Positions 45,390 to 56,789 of a stretch of 64,000 nt of DNA are shown here, one piece after another. Position 1 is the first letter of the stretch. Every line of letters starts with the position of its first letter. Under the pieces are notes generated by a model. That model was not told where the DNA came from and did not search any database. It worked only from the letters and a program-made list of their open reading frames with translations. This stretch comes from Theocolax elegans (lineage: Eukaryota > Arthropoda > Insecta > Hymenoptera > Cerocephalidae): positions 60,445,396-60,509,395 of the forward strand of contig CM047426.1 of assembly GCA_026168455.1 (NCBI GenBank). The letters run 5' to 3'. The position numbers and the translations under genes were made by a program.

Positions 45390-46472
45390 TCAAGCAGTTT
45401 CTTTATTAGGTTGATATCTTAAATTATGCAATTGTTTTCTCAAATACCCGGATGTCACATTCGATTCACTAGCTTTAAGACTTTTAATTTTATCTAACAA
45501 TTCAACTGGGTTATGAATGTGCGCGAGTTTTGAATGATACGATTGGTCGATTCTGTTTATAATTATGTCTCTAACTCTGAACTTTTCTTTTTCCAACGTA
45601 TTGTCATCTATCCCGTCTCTACCTTTTTGTCGAGGATCTATAACGTAAAGCAAATCACAAACGCGCAGTTCGGACGTCAGATAGTCCAAGAACTGTTCTA
45701 AACTTGAACCATTTGTTAATTTGTACTCGCGCCTAATTGTCGTATCTTTATTTACAATTTCAATCTGAATCTTTTCTTTTAAGTTATTTGATCTATTTTC
45801 TAGCATATTATTTCTAATTAGTTTGTCAAATTCTTTTCTAACTGTTTCAGAAACTAATAATTTGTCTACCTTTTCTCTAGTTGGTTTGATTTCTTCAAAT
45901 TCCTCCCATTTTGCCCATTTTCCTTCTAGCGTACCAATTCTATCATATATGTGACTTATCCTAGTCACTATGTCGCCGTGGTATATCTTTTGGTCCTTCA
46001 AACCAAGTTCATATAGAGTCGGGACTCTATCTTCCAGCAACGCCACTCTAGCTGTTAATTTTTCTAGCATTCCGGTCAAATCTGAAAAATTACAATCTTT
46101 ATTTATTCCAATTTTATTAACTAAATCTCCCTTATCGGCTGTGTAACATGCTAACTGAGAATTCTCAAGGAGACTTCTCTCTTTCTTGAACCTACTCAGA
46201 TTATAAACGCACGAGTCTATTCGTTTTATCAATGTGGTTGAGTTACCTTTCATTTTCGTTTCTAACTTATCTAGCTTATCCCCAGACTCGAGCTCAGGTT
46301 CCTTTTCTAGCTCAAAATCTAGCTGTGGGTCAGGATCATTTTTCCCTTCCCTTTCTAGCTCCAGATCATCCTCCTGCTGGCTCAGAGGAGATTGGTTGGC
46401 GTCACTCGCCTCTAACAGCAGCTGTTTCCTTTCTAACTCTTCACTGACGACACGAATGATCTCGTCACTCAA
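45390..46472 (-). pseudogene. Copia gag, main part
   Basis: 360 codons from ATG 46472. The first ~75 residues are acidic (LELEREGKND, FELEKEPELESG), then comes a helical, charged central region, and then the Copia gag block LLDKIKSLKASESNVTSGYL. It would form the virus-like particle shell. It ends prematurely at TGA 45390-45392 through an extra base; the true C-terminus continues in the next frame. Confidence 0.85.
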
Positions 46473-47970
46473 TTGCTCTCGTCCTGTGAAAATACAATGG
46501 GAAATTTAGATAGTTGTCCAAAATTTGACCGAACACAAGCCAAACATGAACAACAAGCGAATGCAGAAGCACTGGAACACACAGATTTTCCACATTCACT
46601 TAATATCATGAGCAGACTGCATAAGAACACATTATACAGAAAATCCATGAGCCTGCTTTAATCTGAGATTTTTGCATGCTTCAAGGTATAATACCTACAT
46701 ATATATATGATTTTTAATTTCGTATCTAATTACTATCTAATTACTCTTATCACTCTAGCTTAAAAATTCATGTTTACCAACTGTATAACGTTTTCCGCCA
46801 GACATGGTGAAGACCACTCCTTCCTCCTGGATGTCGAAGACATATGTTTCGTCCGGGTGGTTCTCCGCCAATTGAAGCTCTAAGTCTTGCGTGAGCAAGA
46901 ATAGCTTCAAGGTCCGTTGGTCTATACATCAAAATCATGTTAAATCCAACTTAAAATATTCAATCGTTTCATATATCTAACTTCAATATATTTTCTAACT
47001 TGATTCTAATTTTCAAAACTGTACAGTATGTCTAGCTTGTATAGTCATTTATTGACTTTCTAGTAATGCGCATTGTCAAACTTTCAATTTCGAAGCATTT
47101 ATCCGCATCAAACGATGTGCGGGTCTCGCATGTGCATTATTAGTTCTAACTAATTTCATGCGCGTCCATTTCACTCGGTCGTGCTACGTATCAACTGCAA
47201 ATATCAAGCGGTGTGAATGTCGATCGATCGATAGTTCGCGCGCGCCGGTCGAACGAGCATGCTCTCCAGTCACAAGTTTCCCCCACTCCGCGCGGTCGAG
47301 CAACACGGCGAGAAACGGCGCGCTTCCCTGGCGCTCCCGCGCAATCCCGGCGTTCCCGCTCAGGCCCGGCGGCCATCTTGGCTTTCTTGCGTCTACCGAT
47401 TTCTCGGAACCGTCTAATCCAAAACCAATTTTGTGCACTTTTTGCGAAAACCCGGCACTCGAACGACACGTAAACGCTCAAAATTTTAAACTAGCTTCAA
47501 ACTAACATAGCTCTGGATCGAGCATTTTCAATTGAATTTAATCTGAAACTAACAGAATTTAATTTCAAACTAACTGAATTTAATTTCAAACTAACTGAAT
47601 TTAATTTCAAACTAACTGAATTTAACATGTAACTAGCCCGCACTTTCGCTCGCTGAGTCACATACCTCTAGCATTTGCCGATTTGCGGAGGTCTCTTATC
47701 TCGTCCGCCATCTTGCTTTCTAGCTGCTGTAGATTCCTCTACCTGATCCCGGTCGATCCTCTAGCTTTCTTTCTCCTAGCTAAATTTCCTTCGTGGTGGT
47801 TGACTGGGTGACCGTAGCTCTGTCTGATCTCCCTTTCTAGCTTCTTTCTAGCACAACACCAACAAAACTTTACACCACACTTTTCTCACAAGCACTCGCG
47901 ATTGCGAAGAAGGGACTTCTAACAAATAACAAAGCCAAACTATTCCTCTCAAACCAGCGCGCAGTGGAAT
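46473..47970 (-). other. Copia leader between primer site and gag
   Basis: About 1.5 kb without a convincing gene, long for a Copia leader. 47160-47480 is GC-rich (GCGCGCCGG, CCCGGCGGCCATCTTGG) and might be captured host sequence. 47525-47630 has five copies of a 21-bp repeat (ATTTCAAACTAACTGAATTT). TCTAGC hexamers (GCTAGA on the sense strand) are frequent here too. Confidence 0.65.
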
Positions 47971-47988
47971 CGTGCTGGGCCCATAACC
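47971..47988 (-). promoter_or_regulatory. Primer binding site for initiator tRNA-Met
   Basis: On the sense strand GGTTATGGGCCCAGCACG follows the 5' LTR with no gap. This is the internal (anticodon-side) initiator tRNA-Met match used by Drosophila copia, which primes from a cleaved half tRNA. Confidence 0.88.
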
Positions 47989-48237
47989 TGTTGGAATAAA
48001 AACATGAGAGGAAGGGCTTGGCTTCAATGATAAACTCACCGTTTATATTATAAAAGATAAACTGTTTATTCTATATATATTAAAACGTATGTACACTGGG
48101 GGGGGGGGGCTTGGTACATCCGACCGAGTCGGGATCCGTGGCTCGAGTGCAGTAGCGGGAGAAACCGATCTCGCCGCGCCGCCGCTTGCATCGCTTCCTC
48201 CGGGGTCCTCCCCAGTCCTCGTTACTCAGTCGGTAAC

Positions 48238-48279
<42 letters not shown>

Positions 48280-48313
48280 GAGAGAGAGAGACTATCACGT
48301 CTTATTTCCAACA
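47989..48313 (-). repeat. Copia 5' LTR
   Basis: 325 bp with the same ends as the other LTR. The (GA)n run is longer here, which accounts for most of the size difference. Confidence 0.94.
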
Positions 48314-50254
48314 ATAAATCCAACTTTAAAAAATTTCTAATATTTTGATGAATGCATTCAAATAAAAAAAATGCATATTAATAAAGTTATATTTATTTAT
48401 TTATTTAACTGAAAGCTCCAAATTTTGAAAGACAAGATTTTTTGTTTTAAACTCTTACCTCGAGGTTTTTCCAAATTCAAGATGGCAGCATCCAAGATGG
48501 TAATATATATAGGAGAACATTTTTTGATATTTCGATATTATTCCATAAACAATGTTTTATGATGAATGTTTATCAACATTGGACATACGGCGTAGTTTTT
48601 ACCATTTCAAGATGGCGGACCCGATACAGCGGCAAGAAATTTGGCAAATTCTTCGATTTTTATGAAATTCGATTTACAGGGATTTCTTGGATCGCTGATT
48701 ACGAATTCGTTATAATAATTCGTTAGTTATTATTATTCGTTAATAGACTTCGTTGTAGGTGTTAATGATAAAGAAATAATTATTTGTCAGCTTATAAAAA
48801 CAACTTTGAATTATTACTCAAGATAATTCGAGACGTTGCAGCAGCAACGAAATTTGTATTAAAACAGAACAGATATGGAGAATATGCGTATTAATTGACA
48901 TCGGTGAACAAAAGTTCATTATACTAGTACGTAATAAATTGTACTATTAAATTATCTACATTGAATTTACTATTTATTAAAATTGTAAACTGATTTAATT
49001 TTAATTAAGATCTATGATTATAATTTAATGGCTGGCTTCCATCGAAAACATTTGTATTTAATTATAATATTTTATATACGGCCGCCTTAATAAAACGTAT
49101 TTTATATAAAATTATGCCTATTTCCTTAAATAGTTTTCTTTAAATTAAGTTTATAGGTCGCTGATTTTACGTCGTTTAGCCAAGGAGTTACGTTTCCCAG
49201 CTCACATCGCATGAACAGACACGTAATTCAGTAAGTTTTTTTTTGTAATTTCTTTGTTTTGTTTACTTTTAATATTTTTATTGTTGCGGAATATTTACGA
49301 CTATTTATTTCATGAGGAAAAGTATGTTGCACATGAGTCACCATTAAGGATCCGTAATCTGCGGACCAAAAAACCTTTTAAACTAAATTTAACATAAATA
49401 GAACTTGTGGTCACCATATTGGTTTCTATGCTATCTTGAAAATGTAAATAAAAACTGACAACGAATTTGTAACCAGCGACCCAGAAAACCCTTGTAAATC
49501 AAATTTCATAGAAATCCAACAATTTGCAAAATTTCTTGCCGCTATATTGGGTCCACCATCTTGAATTTGTGAAAACTGATAACGATTTCGTAATCAGCGA
49601 TCCACGAAATCCCTGTAAATTGAATTTCATTAAATTCGAAGAATTTGCCAAATTTCTTGCCGCTATATTGTGTCCGCCATCTTGAAATGGTAAAAACTAC
49701 GCCGTAAGTCTATTGTTGATAAACATTCATCATAAAACATTGTTTATGGAATAATATCGAAATATCAAAAAATTTTCTTCTCTGTATATTACCATCTTAG
49801 ATGCTGCCATCTTGATTTTGGAAAAACCTCGAGGTAGGTGTTTAAAACAAAAAATCTTGTCTTTCAAAATTTGGTGCTTTTAGTTAAATAAATAAATAAA
49901 TATAACTTTATTAATATGCATTTTTTTATTTGATTGCATTCATCAAAATATTAGAAATTTTTTAAAGTTGGATCATGTTGAAAATTGCAATTGAAAATCA
50001 CATAAAAAAGATCTTAAAGCATTTTCTATTATAAAATTAATATATATATATATATATCTATAATATATAAATATTTCGCCGCCACCGCCGTGTCTAAGAA
50101 TTCAGAATTCAACATATATATATATGTTATATATATATATATATGTTATATATATATATATATATATGTTATATATATATATATATATATATATGTCATA
50201 TATATATAGATGTGTGTGTGTGCGTGCGTGTGTGCGCGCGCGTGTGGGTGTATG

Positions 50255-50268
<14 letters not shown>

Positions 50269-50299
<31 letters not shown>

Positions 50300-52197
50300 C
50301 CGAAGAGGTGGAGAAATGCTTAATGCACCATGCTGGAGCCATGCGAGACACCCCGTGTGTGGGACTCTCCTACCGAAGGACGTCGATAGGCATACCCACT
50401 AAAACTCCACCTCTTTTCTTACCTTTATTCCCCCGCGGAAACCGCCGCAAGGCATTACTTCGCGGGGGGAGGCACGGCTAGATTAGCCCACTACTGTTGC
50501 TATCGCAACTCCTGTCTCCTCTTCTCTTCTGATGAGACCCAGCCTGTCCACTACGGACGTACAGAGGGTCACTACCGCGTTCCATCCCTCCTGGGAGTCA
50601 AGCAGGCACGCCCCGATGCCCTCAGGGGTGAGGGGACCGCTCCAAGTGACTTGAAACTGGTCCCGTTCCTCCCTGAAACGAGGACACCATAAGAGGACGT
50701 GTTCCACGTCTTCGTCCACCCCTGGACAAGCCGGGCACTCTGCGCTGCCGCAGACCCCTATACGAAATAGGTAGCTACGGAAGCATCCGTGCCCGGTCAG
50801 CACCTGGGTAAGCTGGAAACTGACGAAGCCCTGTTTCCTGCTCGCCCACTCCTGGATCCGCGGGATTATGCGGTAGGTCCAGCGGCCGTCCCTGGCTGAG
50901 TCCCATCTCCGCTGCCACTCCTCTACGGTCCGCAATGACCATCGGTTATGGCAGCGATTCTCTTCTACGCGTCGCCCACCCTCACGGTGTCTTTCAGCTC
51001 TCTCGGCTGCCAGGAGGTCGAAGGGGGCGGTCCCCGCGATCACCGAGAGCGCAATGTCAGATACGGTTCGGTACGCCCGGGCCACCCTTAGCGCAGCTAT
51101 CCTGCAGGCTCTCTGACACGGAGCACCAAAGCTCTTGTGCCTGTTCAGGGCATCATCCCAGATAGGAGCTCCGTATAAAATTACGGAGCTCACCACCGAG
51201 GCAAGGAGAGACCTTCGCGGTTGCTGGGGTCCCCCGATGTTGGGCATGATGCCCGCCAGCGCACGGGCCACCCTTGCCGCCTTTGAGCCCGCGTTCGCGA
51301 GATGGTGTTTGAACGACAACCGCGCGTCTAGTGTGACCCCTAAATACTTCAAGGTTTTCACCGACCGTATCCGTTCTTTACCTACCGTGAAGGTGGCGGT
51401 CCTCTCCTTTTTTGTGCGAGAGATGAGCACCGCCTCCGTTTTTTCCGCCGCCAGACTAAGTCCGTGGTCTCTCAACCAAGTGGCGACCACTTCTATAGAG
51501 ACGTCTCCGAGATATTCGATCTCTTCGACACTCTTTGCAACCACCACTAGCGCCACGTCGTCCGCGAAAGCCACCATCGAGACACCCTCCGGAAGTTGCT
51601 GCCTAAGCAGGCCGTCATAGACAACGTTCCAGAGTAGGGGCCCAATGACCGAACCCTGCGGCACGCCTCCCGTGATGTTGTGGGAGTGCACACCGTCGTC
51701 GGTGTCGTAGAGCAGAGTACGGTCAGTCAGGTAACTCGAGGTGACCTCCCTGAGATAGAGTGGCACTTGGAAGTGCTGCAGGGACAGCATGATGTCGTCC
51801 CATCTGGCCGAGTTGAAGGCATTCCGGATGTCCAAGGTGATGATGGCACACATCCGCCTTGCACTCCGACCAGCATTGATGGCGTTTGTGGCTATGCCAA
51901 CAACTCTGCCTACAGCATCCATGGTCGATCGACCCTTTCGGAAGCCGAACTGGTTATCGGAGAGGTCTCCGGCCCGACCGATGGCCTCTGCAAGCCTGGC
52001 GCAGATCACCCGCTCCAGGAGCTTCCCAACTATATCCAGTAGACAGAGCGGGCGGTAAGATGATGGCTCCTCCGGGGGTTTGTTTCCCTTTGGTAGGAGT
52101 ACCAGCCTCTGCGTCTTCCACTGGGCCGGGAAGCAACCTTCTCTTAGGCATGCGTTGAATGCGTCCAGGAACAAGCCCGGAGCACTCATCGCCGCTG

Positions 52198-52198
<1 letters not shown>
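50269..52198 (-). mobile_element. 5'-truncated R1-clade LINE in a (TG)n microsatellite
   Basis: On the minus strand: truncated ORF2, a ~180-bp 3' UTR and a 31-A tail at 50269-50299. It is bounded on both sides by (TG/CA)n (about 50209-50268 and 52199-52241). Insertion into a (CA)n run fits the R1-clade groups known to target AC-type microsatellites. Confidence 0.85.
50483..52189 (-). CDS. R1-clade LINE reverse transcriptase (ORF2 fragment, open)
   Basis: 568 codons without an internal stop. It lacks the endonuclease and the very start of RT. RT blocks: LVLLPKGNKPPEEPSSYRPL, GFRKGRSTMDAV, LDIRNAFNSARW, GGVPQGSVIGPLLW, the catalytic FADDVAL and the thumb LKYLGVTLD. The C-terminal cysteine/histidine finger CPACPGVDEDVEHVLLWC follows. 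It copies LINE RNA at a nicked target. GC content is much higher than in the surrounding Helitron. The ATG at 52189 is merely the first Met after the truncation point. The intact frame suggests a fairly recent insertion. Confidence 0.92.
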   Translation of the reverse strand: MSAPGLFLDAFNACLREGCFPAQWKTQRLVLLPKGNKPPEEPSSYRPLCLLDIVGKLLERVICARLAEAIGRAGDLSDNQFGFRKGRSTMDAVGRVVGIATNAINAGRSARRMCAIITLDIRNAFNSARWDDIMLSLQHFQVPLYLREVTSSYLTDRTLLYDTDDGVHSHNITGGVPQGSVIGPLLWNVVYDGLLRQQLPEGVSMVAFADDVALVVVAKSVEEIEYLGDVSIEVVATWLRDHGLSLAAEKTEAVLISRTKKERTATFTVGKERIRSVKTLKYLGVTLDARLSFKHHLANAGSKAARVARALAGIMPNIGGPQQPRRSLLASVVSSVILYGAPIWDDALNRHKSFGAPCQRACRIAALRVARAYRTVSDIALSVIAGTAPFDLLAAERAERHREGGRRVEENRCHNRWSLRTVEEWQRRWDSARDGRWTYRIIPRIQEWASRKQGFVSFQLTQVLTGHGCFRSYLFRIGVCGSAECPACPGVDEDVEHVLLWCPRFREERDQFQVTWSGPLTPEGIGACLLDSQEGWNAVVTLCTSVVDRLGLIRREEETGVAIATVVG

Positions 52199-52241
<43 letters not shown>

Positions 52242-52243
<2 letters not shown>

Positions 52244-53130
52244 AAAATATGCACAATTTTTCGAAGATAAAATAAATATTAATCAAGTATAACATACACT
52301 TTTCCAAATATCTATATGTGAAATATACAATAAATTAAAAATAAAATACATTAATTATTGCATTTTTAAGATAATTCTATTATAAACAGTAATGGCAAAA
52401 GAAAATTGAAAATTTAACAGTGGCAATATAAAATACGAATTACATTTCAAAAGTTTTTCGAAAATTATTATTTTAGTAGTATTTAATTTAAATATTATTC
52501 AAATCAAAATTTAAATTTATATGGATATATAAGTAAGTAGATTACGTATATATATAAAACAATAATTTATAAATTATTTATAAACTAAAATGTTATAAGT
52601 AATTCTTTAAAACTAACACAAAATTTAATTTAATTAAGAAGAAAGTTTTATTACTCTAGAAGTACAAAATATTAATGACATAGTACTTTTGGCGATGATC
52701 GTTCGTCATTAAATAAATTAATTTTAGGGTTGAAGTTCTATTTATAACCGTTTAAAATAATCCAAAATTTTAATAAGTTTTAGTAAGTATATGTACTTTA
52801 CTATTTTTGGTAAGCTAATTTTTCATTAACATTTATAATTATTAAAATATAAATTTAAGCTTTATAAGAATTCATATAGTTTAAAATTTACAGTTAACAT
52901 TTAATATATCTCTATTTTTTTATTATTTTTATACTGATTACTTTTATTATAAATTATCTATTAACTTTTATTTATAAATTATAATAACTATAGCAATACC
53001 TCCAAGGTGTTGTGTGAATCTGTTTAATTTTTAAGGTGTCCATGGTAGTGAAAAAATAATACAATTTAAAACATTAATTTAAATAAATTAATTAAGAAAA
53101 ACCTTTTTCGAAATTAAAAATAGGGGGTCA
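52242..53130. other. Helitron A 3' AT-rich body
   Basis: No gene. The order ATTAATCAAGTATAACA...GGCGATGATCGTTCGTC...ACCTCCAAGGTGTTGTG is repeated in Helitron B, where part of it is duplicated. Confidence 0.6.
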
Positions 53131-53248
53131 GCGCGCAAAGCGCGCAGGGGGGCGAAGCCCCCCTAGTATATATGTATATATATATCTCTCTCTATAATAT
53201 ATAAATATTTCGCCGCCGCCGCCGCCGTCTCTAAGAATTCAGAATTCA

Positions 53249-53448
53249 ACATATATATATATATGTTTTATATATATATATGTCATATATATGTTATATA
53301 TATGTTATAAATATATATGTCATATATATATGTTATATATATATATATGTTATATATATGTTATATATATATGTCATATACATATATGTTATATATATAT
53401 GTTATATATATATGTTTTATATATATATGTCATATATATGTTATATAT
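53249..53448. repeat. TATATG/TATATA microsatellite
   Basis: A dinucleotide/hexanucleotide TA-rich run. Open frames of isoleucine/tyrosine through it are artefacts. Confidence 0.9.
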
Positions 53449-56272
53449 GGGTCATTCCAATACTTTTTTGTAAATCGGTCCGGGGGGGGGGGGGGGTCAA
53501 CCAATCGGGCTAAAAATTTAGTATGTTACAATACTATAAAAAAAAGTAAGTGAGCCAAAATTGTAGTCTTCTAAATCAATTAAGGACGTAGGTATGCGAT
53601 TTTAAACATTCAAAAATAGGCTATTTTTCATCATTTTTTAACATTTTTCAAAGTAGCACCAAAATTCGAAGAATTAGTATTTTTTCTTCCAGTTCACGGC
53701 AAAGTCTTTGAATTACTATAGACTTTTAATATAGCTATATAGAATACAATTATTTTGTGAACAAAAATTTTGACGCAGCTAAATATAAACACTTGTTTTT
53801 TCAAATTTTGCACATTTTCTAAATGCTACCAAATTAACAGTTTTTGATGATTTTAAAAAAACCCAACGCGGCTAGATTTGTATTGGTATAAGCTTTCTTT
53901 CTGTTTTACTACAAAAAGTTAATTTGGCTTAAAGTTATGCTTATTTAAATGTGACCTAAAATGCAACAAAACACGTTTTTTGGTATATTCTAATGCTTAC
54001 AACGTCGGTCTACCTAAATTTTTTTTTACCAAAATTTGGGTGAAACTCGGTTTCTGTAGGTAGAAAATGATCCCGTAGTTACTGCAATGGATATTTGACC
54101 TTGGTACACGTTTATTAACGTTTGAAAATATTTTTTTTTTGCATTCTTGCGCTAGAATTATCGGATTACTGCAAGGTCTAAAATGTCTTGTATTTTGAGT
54201 GTTATCACAGGTAACATCCATACTATAGGTAACTTTTAAAACTAATAGGAATATAGTTTAAAGAAATTTTTATTTTTATTTTTTTATAACAATTTTTGGC
54301 CTGTTTTCGCTATTTTACTCGTTTTTGTACATTTATCATTACAATGCGTCGAAAAGCTTGTCATTTGTACAATAGCAAAAAGGTTTGTGATTGCGTGATA
54401 AAGATTTTGTGTATTTACGTTTTTTAAATTGGCACAACAGATTTTGGGATTTTTGTACAAAAACTGATTTTATGGAATTGTAAAAAGTGTCAAAGCTTAA
54501 ACATATTACTGCAGGTTTAAAATAAACCTCGTATTTTATAATATCATGTCAATATTACAGGTGACTATCAAAATTAACACGGTATTACAGTTAAAAGTAA
54601 TTTTTATTTTTCTAACAATCAATAAATCATAATTTTGTATCAAGTATTATTTACTGATGTTTTCATAATTATTTATAACTTTTAAATTAAATATTATTTA
54701 AAGTATATTGTTTGTACGAATCTTTTATGGTACCTGCTTTTAAACTAATACATAGAATTACACGCATTATTTATAACATTTCAAATAGATCGTTTAAAAT
54801 AGATAAGTACTTGTCGATATGAAAATCGGGCTGAAGAGAATAAGAAACAGAAATGGAATACGGTATCAGCCTGGATTAATTCTAGCCTCAATTATTAATT
54901 TTAACCTAAAGCTTATTTATTATTGTTTATTTAACATTTTTATATTAAGCACACTATCATGGGATACATATAATAGTAATAATAATACAGAAAGCACGTG
55001 CTAAAAGATTCGTACAAACAATATACTTAAATATTATTTAATTTAAAAGTTATAAATAATTATGAAAACATCAGTAAATAATACAAGATACAAAATTATG
55101 ATTTATTGATTGTTAGAAAGAATAAAAATTTCTTTTAACTATAATACCGTATTAATTTTGAAAGTCACCTATAATATTGACATGATATTATAAAATACGA
55201 GGTTTATTTTAAACCTGCAGTAATATGTTTAAGCTTTGACACTTTTTACAATTCCATAAAATCAGTTTTTGTACAAAAATCCCAAAATCCGTTGTGCCAA
55301 TTTAAAAAACGTAAATACACAAAATGTTTGTCACGCAATCACAAACCTTTTTGCTATTGTACAAATGACAAGCTTTTCGACGCATTGTAATGATAAATGT
55401 ACAAAAACGAGTTAAATAGCGAAAACAGGCCAAAAATTGTTATAAAAAAATAAAAATAAAAATTTCTTTAAACTATATTCCTATTAGTTTTAAAAGTTAC
55501 CTATAGTATGGATGTTACCTGTGATAACACTCAAAATACAAGACATTTTAGACCTTGCAATAATCCGATAAGTCTTGCGCAAGAATGCAAAAAAAAAATA
55601 TTTTCAAACGTTAATAAACGTGTACCAAGGTCAAATATCCATTGCAGTAACTACGGGATCATTTGCTACCTACAGAAACCGAGTTTCACCCAAATTTTGG
55701 TAAAAAAAAATTTAGGTAGACCGACGTTGTAAGCATTAGAATATACCAAAAAACGTGTTTTGTTACATTTTAGGTCACATTTAAATAAGCATAACTTTAA
55801 GCCAAATTAACTTTTTGTAGTAAAACAGAAAGAAAGCTTATACCAATACAAATCTAGCCGCGTTGGGTTTTTTTAAAATCATCAAAAACTGTTAATTTGG
55901 TAGCATTTAGAAAATGTGCAAAATTTGAAAAAACAAGTGTTTATATTTAGCTGCGTCAAAATTTTTGTTTACAGAATAATTGTATTCTATATAGCTAGAT
56001 TAAAAGTCTATAGTAATACGAAGACTTTGCCGTGGACTGGATAAAAAAATACTAATTTCATGAATTTTGGTGCTACTTTGAAAAATGTTAAAAAATGATG
56101 AAAAATAGCCTAGTTTTGAATGTTTAAAATCGCATACCTACGTCCTTAATTGATTTAGAAGGCTACAATTTTGGCTCACTTACTTTTTTCTATAGTATAG
56201 TAACATACTAAATTTTTAGCCCGATTGGTTGACCCCCCCGGACCGATTTACAAAAAAGTATTGGAATGACCC
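53449..56272. mobile_element. 2.8-kb palindromic element (GGGTCATTCCAATAC tips)
   Basis: Begins GGGTCATTCCAATAC and ends in its reverse complement. The arms are complementary for about 1.28 kb each with few mismatches; the unique loop is about 54730-55005. It is set in (TA)n on both sides. The 74-codon frames at 53997-54221 and 55508-55732 are the same arm sequence read twice. No transposase; the loop frame (61 codons) has no recognisable motif. Confidence 0.88.
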
Positions 56273-56384
56273 ATATATATGTTATATATATGTTATATAT
56301 ATGTGTCATATATAATTGTGTGTGTGTGTGGGTGTGCGCGAGCGTGTGTGTGTGTGTGCGCGAGCGTGTGTGTGTGTGTGTGTA

Positions 56385-56398
<14 letters not shown>

Positions 56399-56415
<17 letters not shown>

Positions 56416-56776
56416 TTTTTTTTTTTCCGAAGAGGTGGAGAAATGCTTAATGCACCATGCTGGAGCCATGCGAGACACCCCGTGTGTGGGACTCTCCTAC
56501 CGAAGGACGTCGATAGGCATACCCACTAAAACTCCACCTCTTTTCTTACCTTTATTCCCCCGCGGAAACCGCCGCAAGGCATTACTTTGCGGGGGAAGGC
56601 AACGGCTAGATTAGCCCACTACTCTTGCTATCGCAACTCTTCTCTCCTCGTCTCTTCTGATAAGACCCAGCCTGTCCACTACGGACGTACAGAGGGTCAC
56701 TACCGCGTTTCATCCCTCCTGGTAGTCAAGCAGGCACGCCCCGATGCCCTCAGGGGTGAGGGGACCGCTCCGCATT
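56399..56776 (-). mobile_element. Fragment of the same R1-clade LINE
   Basis: On the minus strand: the last ~55 codons, the 3' UTR and a 28-A tail abutting (CA)n, nearly identical to the copy in Helitron A. It breaks off at about 56776. Confidence 0.85.
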
Positions 56777-56789
56777 AAGCTAATCCAAG

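Larger units (their letters stand above)
28379..48313 (-). mobile_element. Copia-type LTR retrotransposon, interrupted by a Helitron
   Basis: Two LTRs (28379-28682, 47989-48313) begin TGTTGGAATAA and end TTCCAACA on the plus strand. ATAAA is duplicated outside (28374-28378 and 48314-48318). On the minus strand the order is 5' LTR, primer site, leader, gag, protease, integrase, reverse transcriptase, RNase H, polypurine tract, 3' LTR; integrase before RT defines Copia/Pseudoviridae. Without the Helitron (29809-42277) it is about 7.5 kb. LTRs differ mainly in (GA)n length plus a few substitutions. The frame carries several stops and shifts, so this copy is inactive. The sense strand is loaded with GCTAGA hexamers (see findings). 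Confidence 0.95.
28311..50040. mobile_element. Foldback element split by a Copia insertion
   Basis: The 68 bp at 28311-28378 (TAATTTTATAATAGAAAATG onward) are the inverted partner of 49973-50040. From the other side of the Copia, 48319-48450 is inverted at about 49860-49972. Removing the Copia and one ATAAA leaves a ~1.8-kb palindrome with arms of several hundred bp that contain CAAGATGGC phrases. It lies immediately right of the second palindromic element, in (TA)-rich sequence. No GGG tip is seen, so the true end could extend a few bases into the TA run. Confidence 0.8.
50057..53166. mobile_element. Non-autonomous Helitron A carrying a LINE
   Basis: Starts TCTATAATATATAAATATTT after an A in (TA)n and ends CTAG before a T, with no duplication. 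Its 3' end has two perfect hairpins, GCGCGC-AAA-GCGCGC and GGGGGGC-GAA-GCCCCCC, the latter running into CTAG. Inside are a CCGCC repeat, a (TA)n/(TG)n tract, a truncated LINE (50269-52198) and about 900 bp of AT-rich 3' sequence shared with Helitron B. No Rep. Confidence 0.85.

Noticed and set aside
47158..47505. Overlapping 84-115-codon frames in the GC-rich leader
   Set aside because: High GC removes stops in all frames; no motif or consistent start. Retained only as an oddity of composition.
50124..50481. Frames through TA/TG/T runs that appear fused to a conserved C-terminus, also at 56266-56614
   Set aside because: They join microsatellite to the antisense of the LINE 3' UTR; the real coding strand is minus.
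51135..52158. Long plus-strand frames opposite the LINE RT
   Set aside because: Shadows of the GC-rich RT frame, which has all expected RT motifs.
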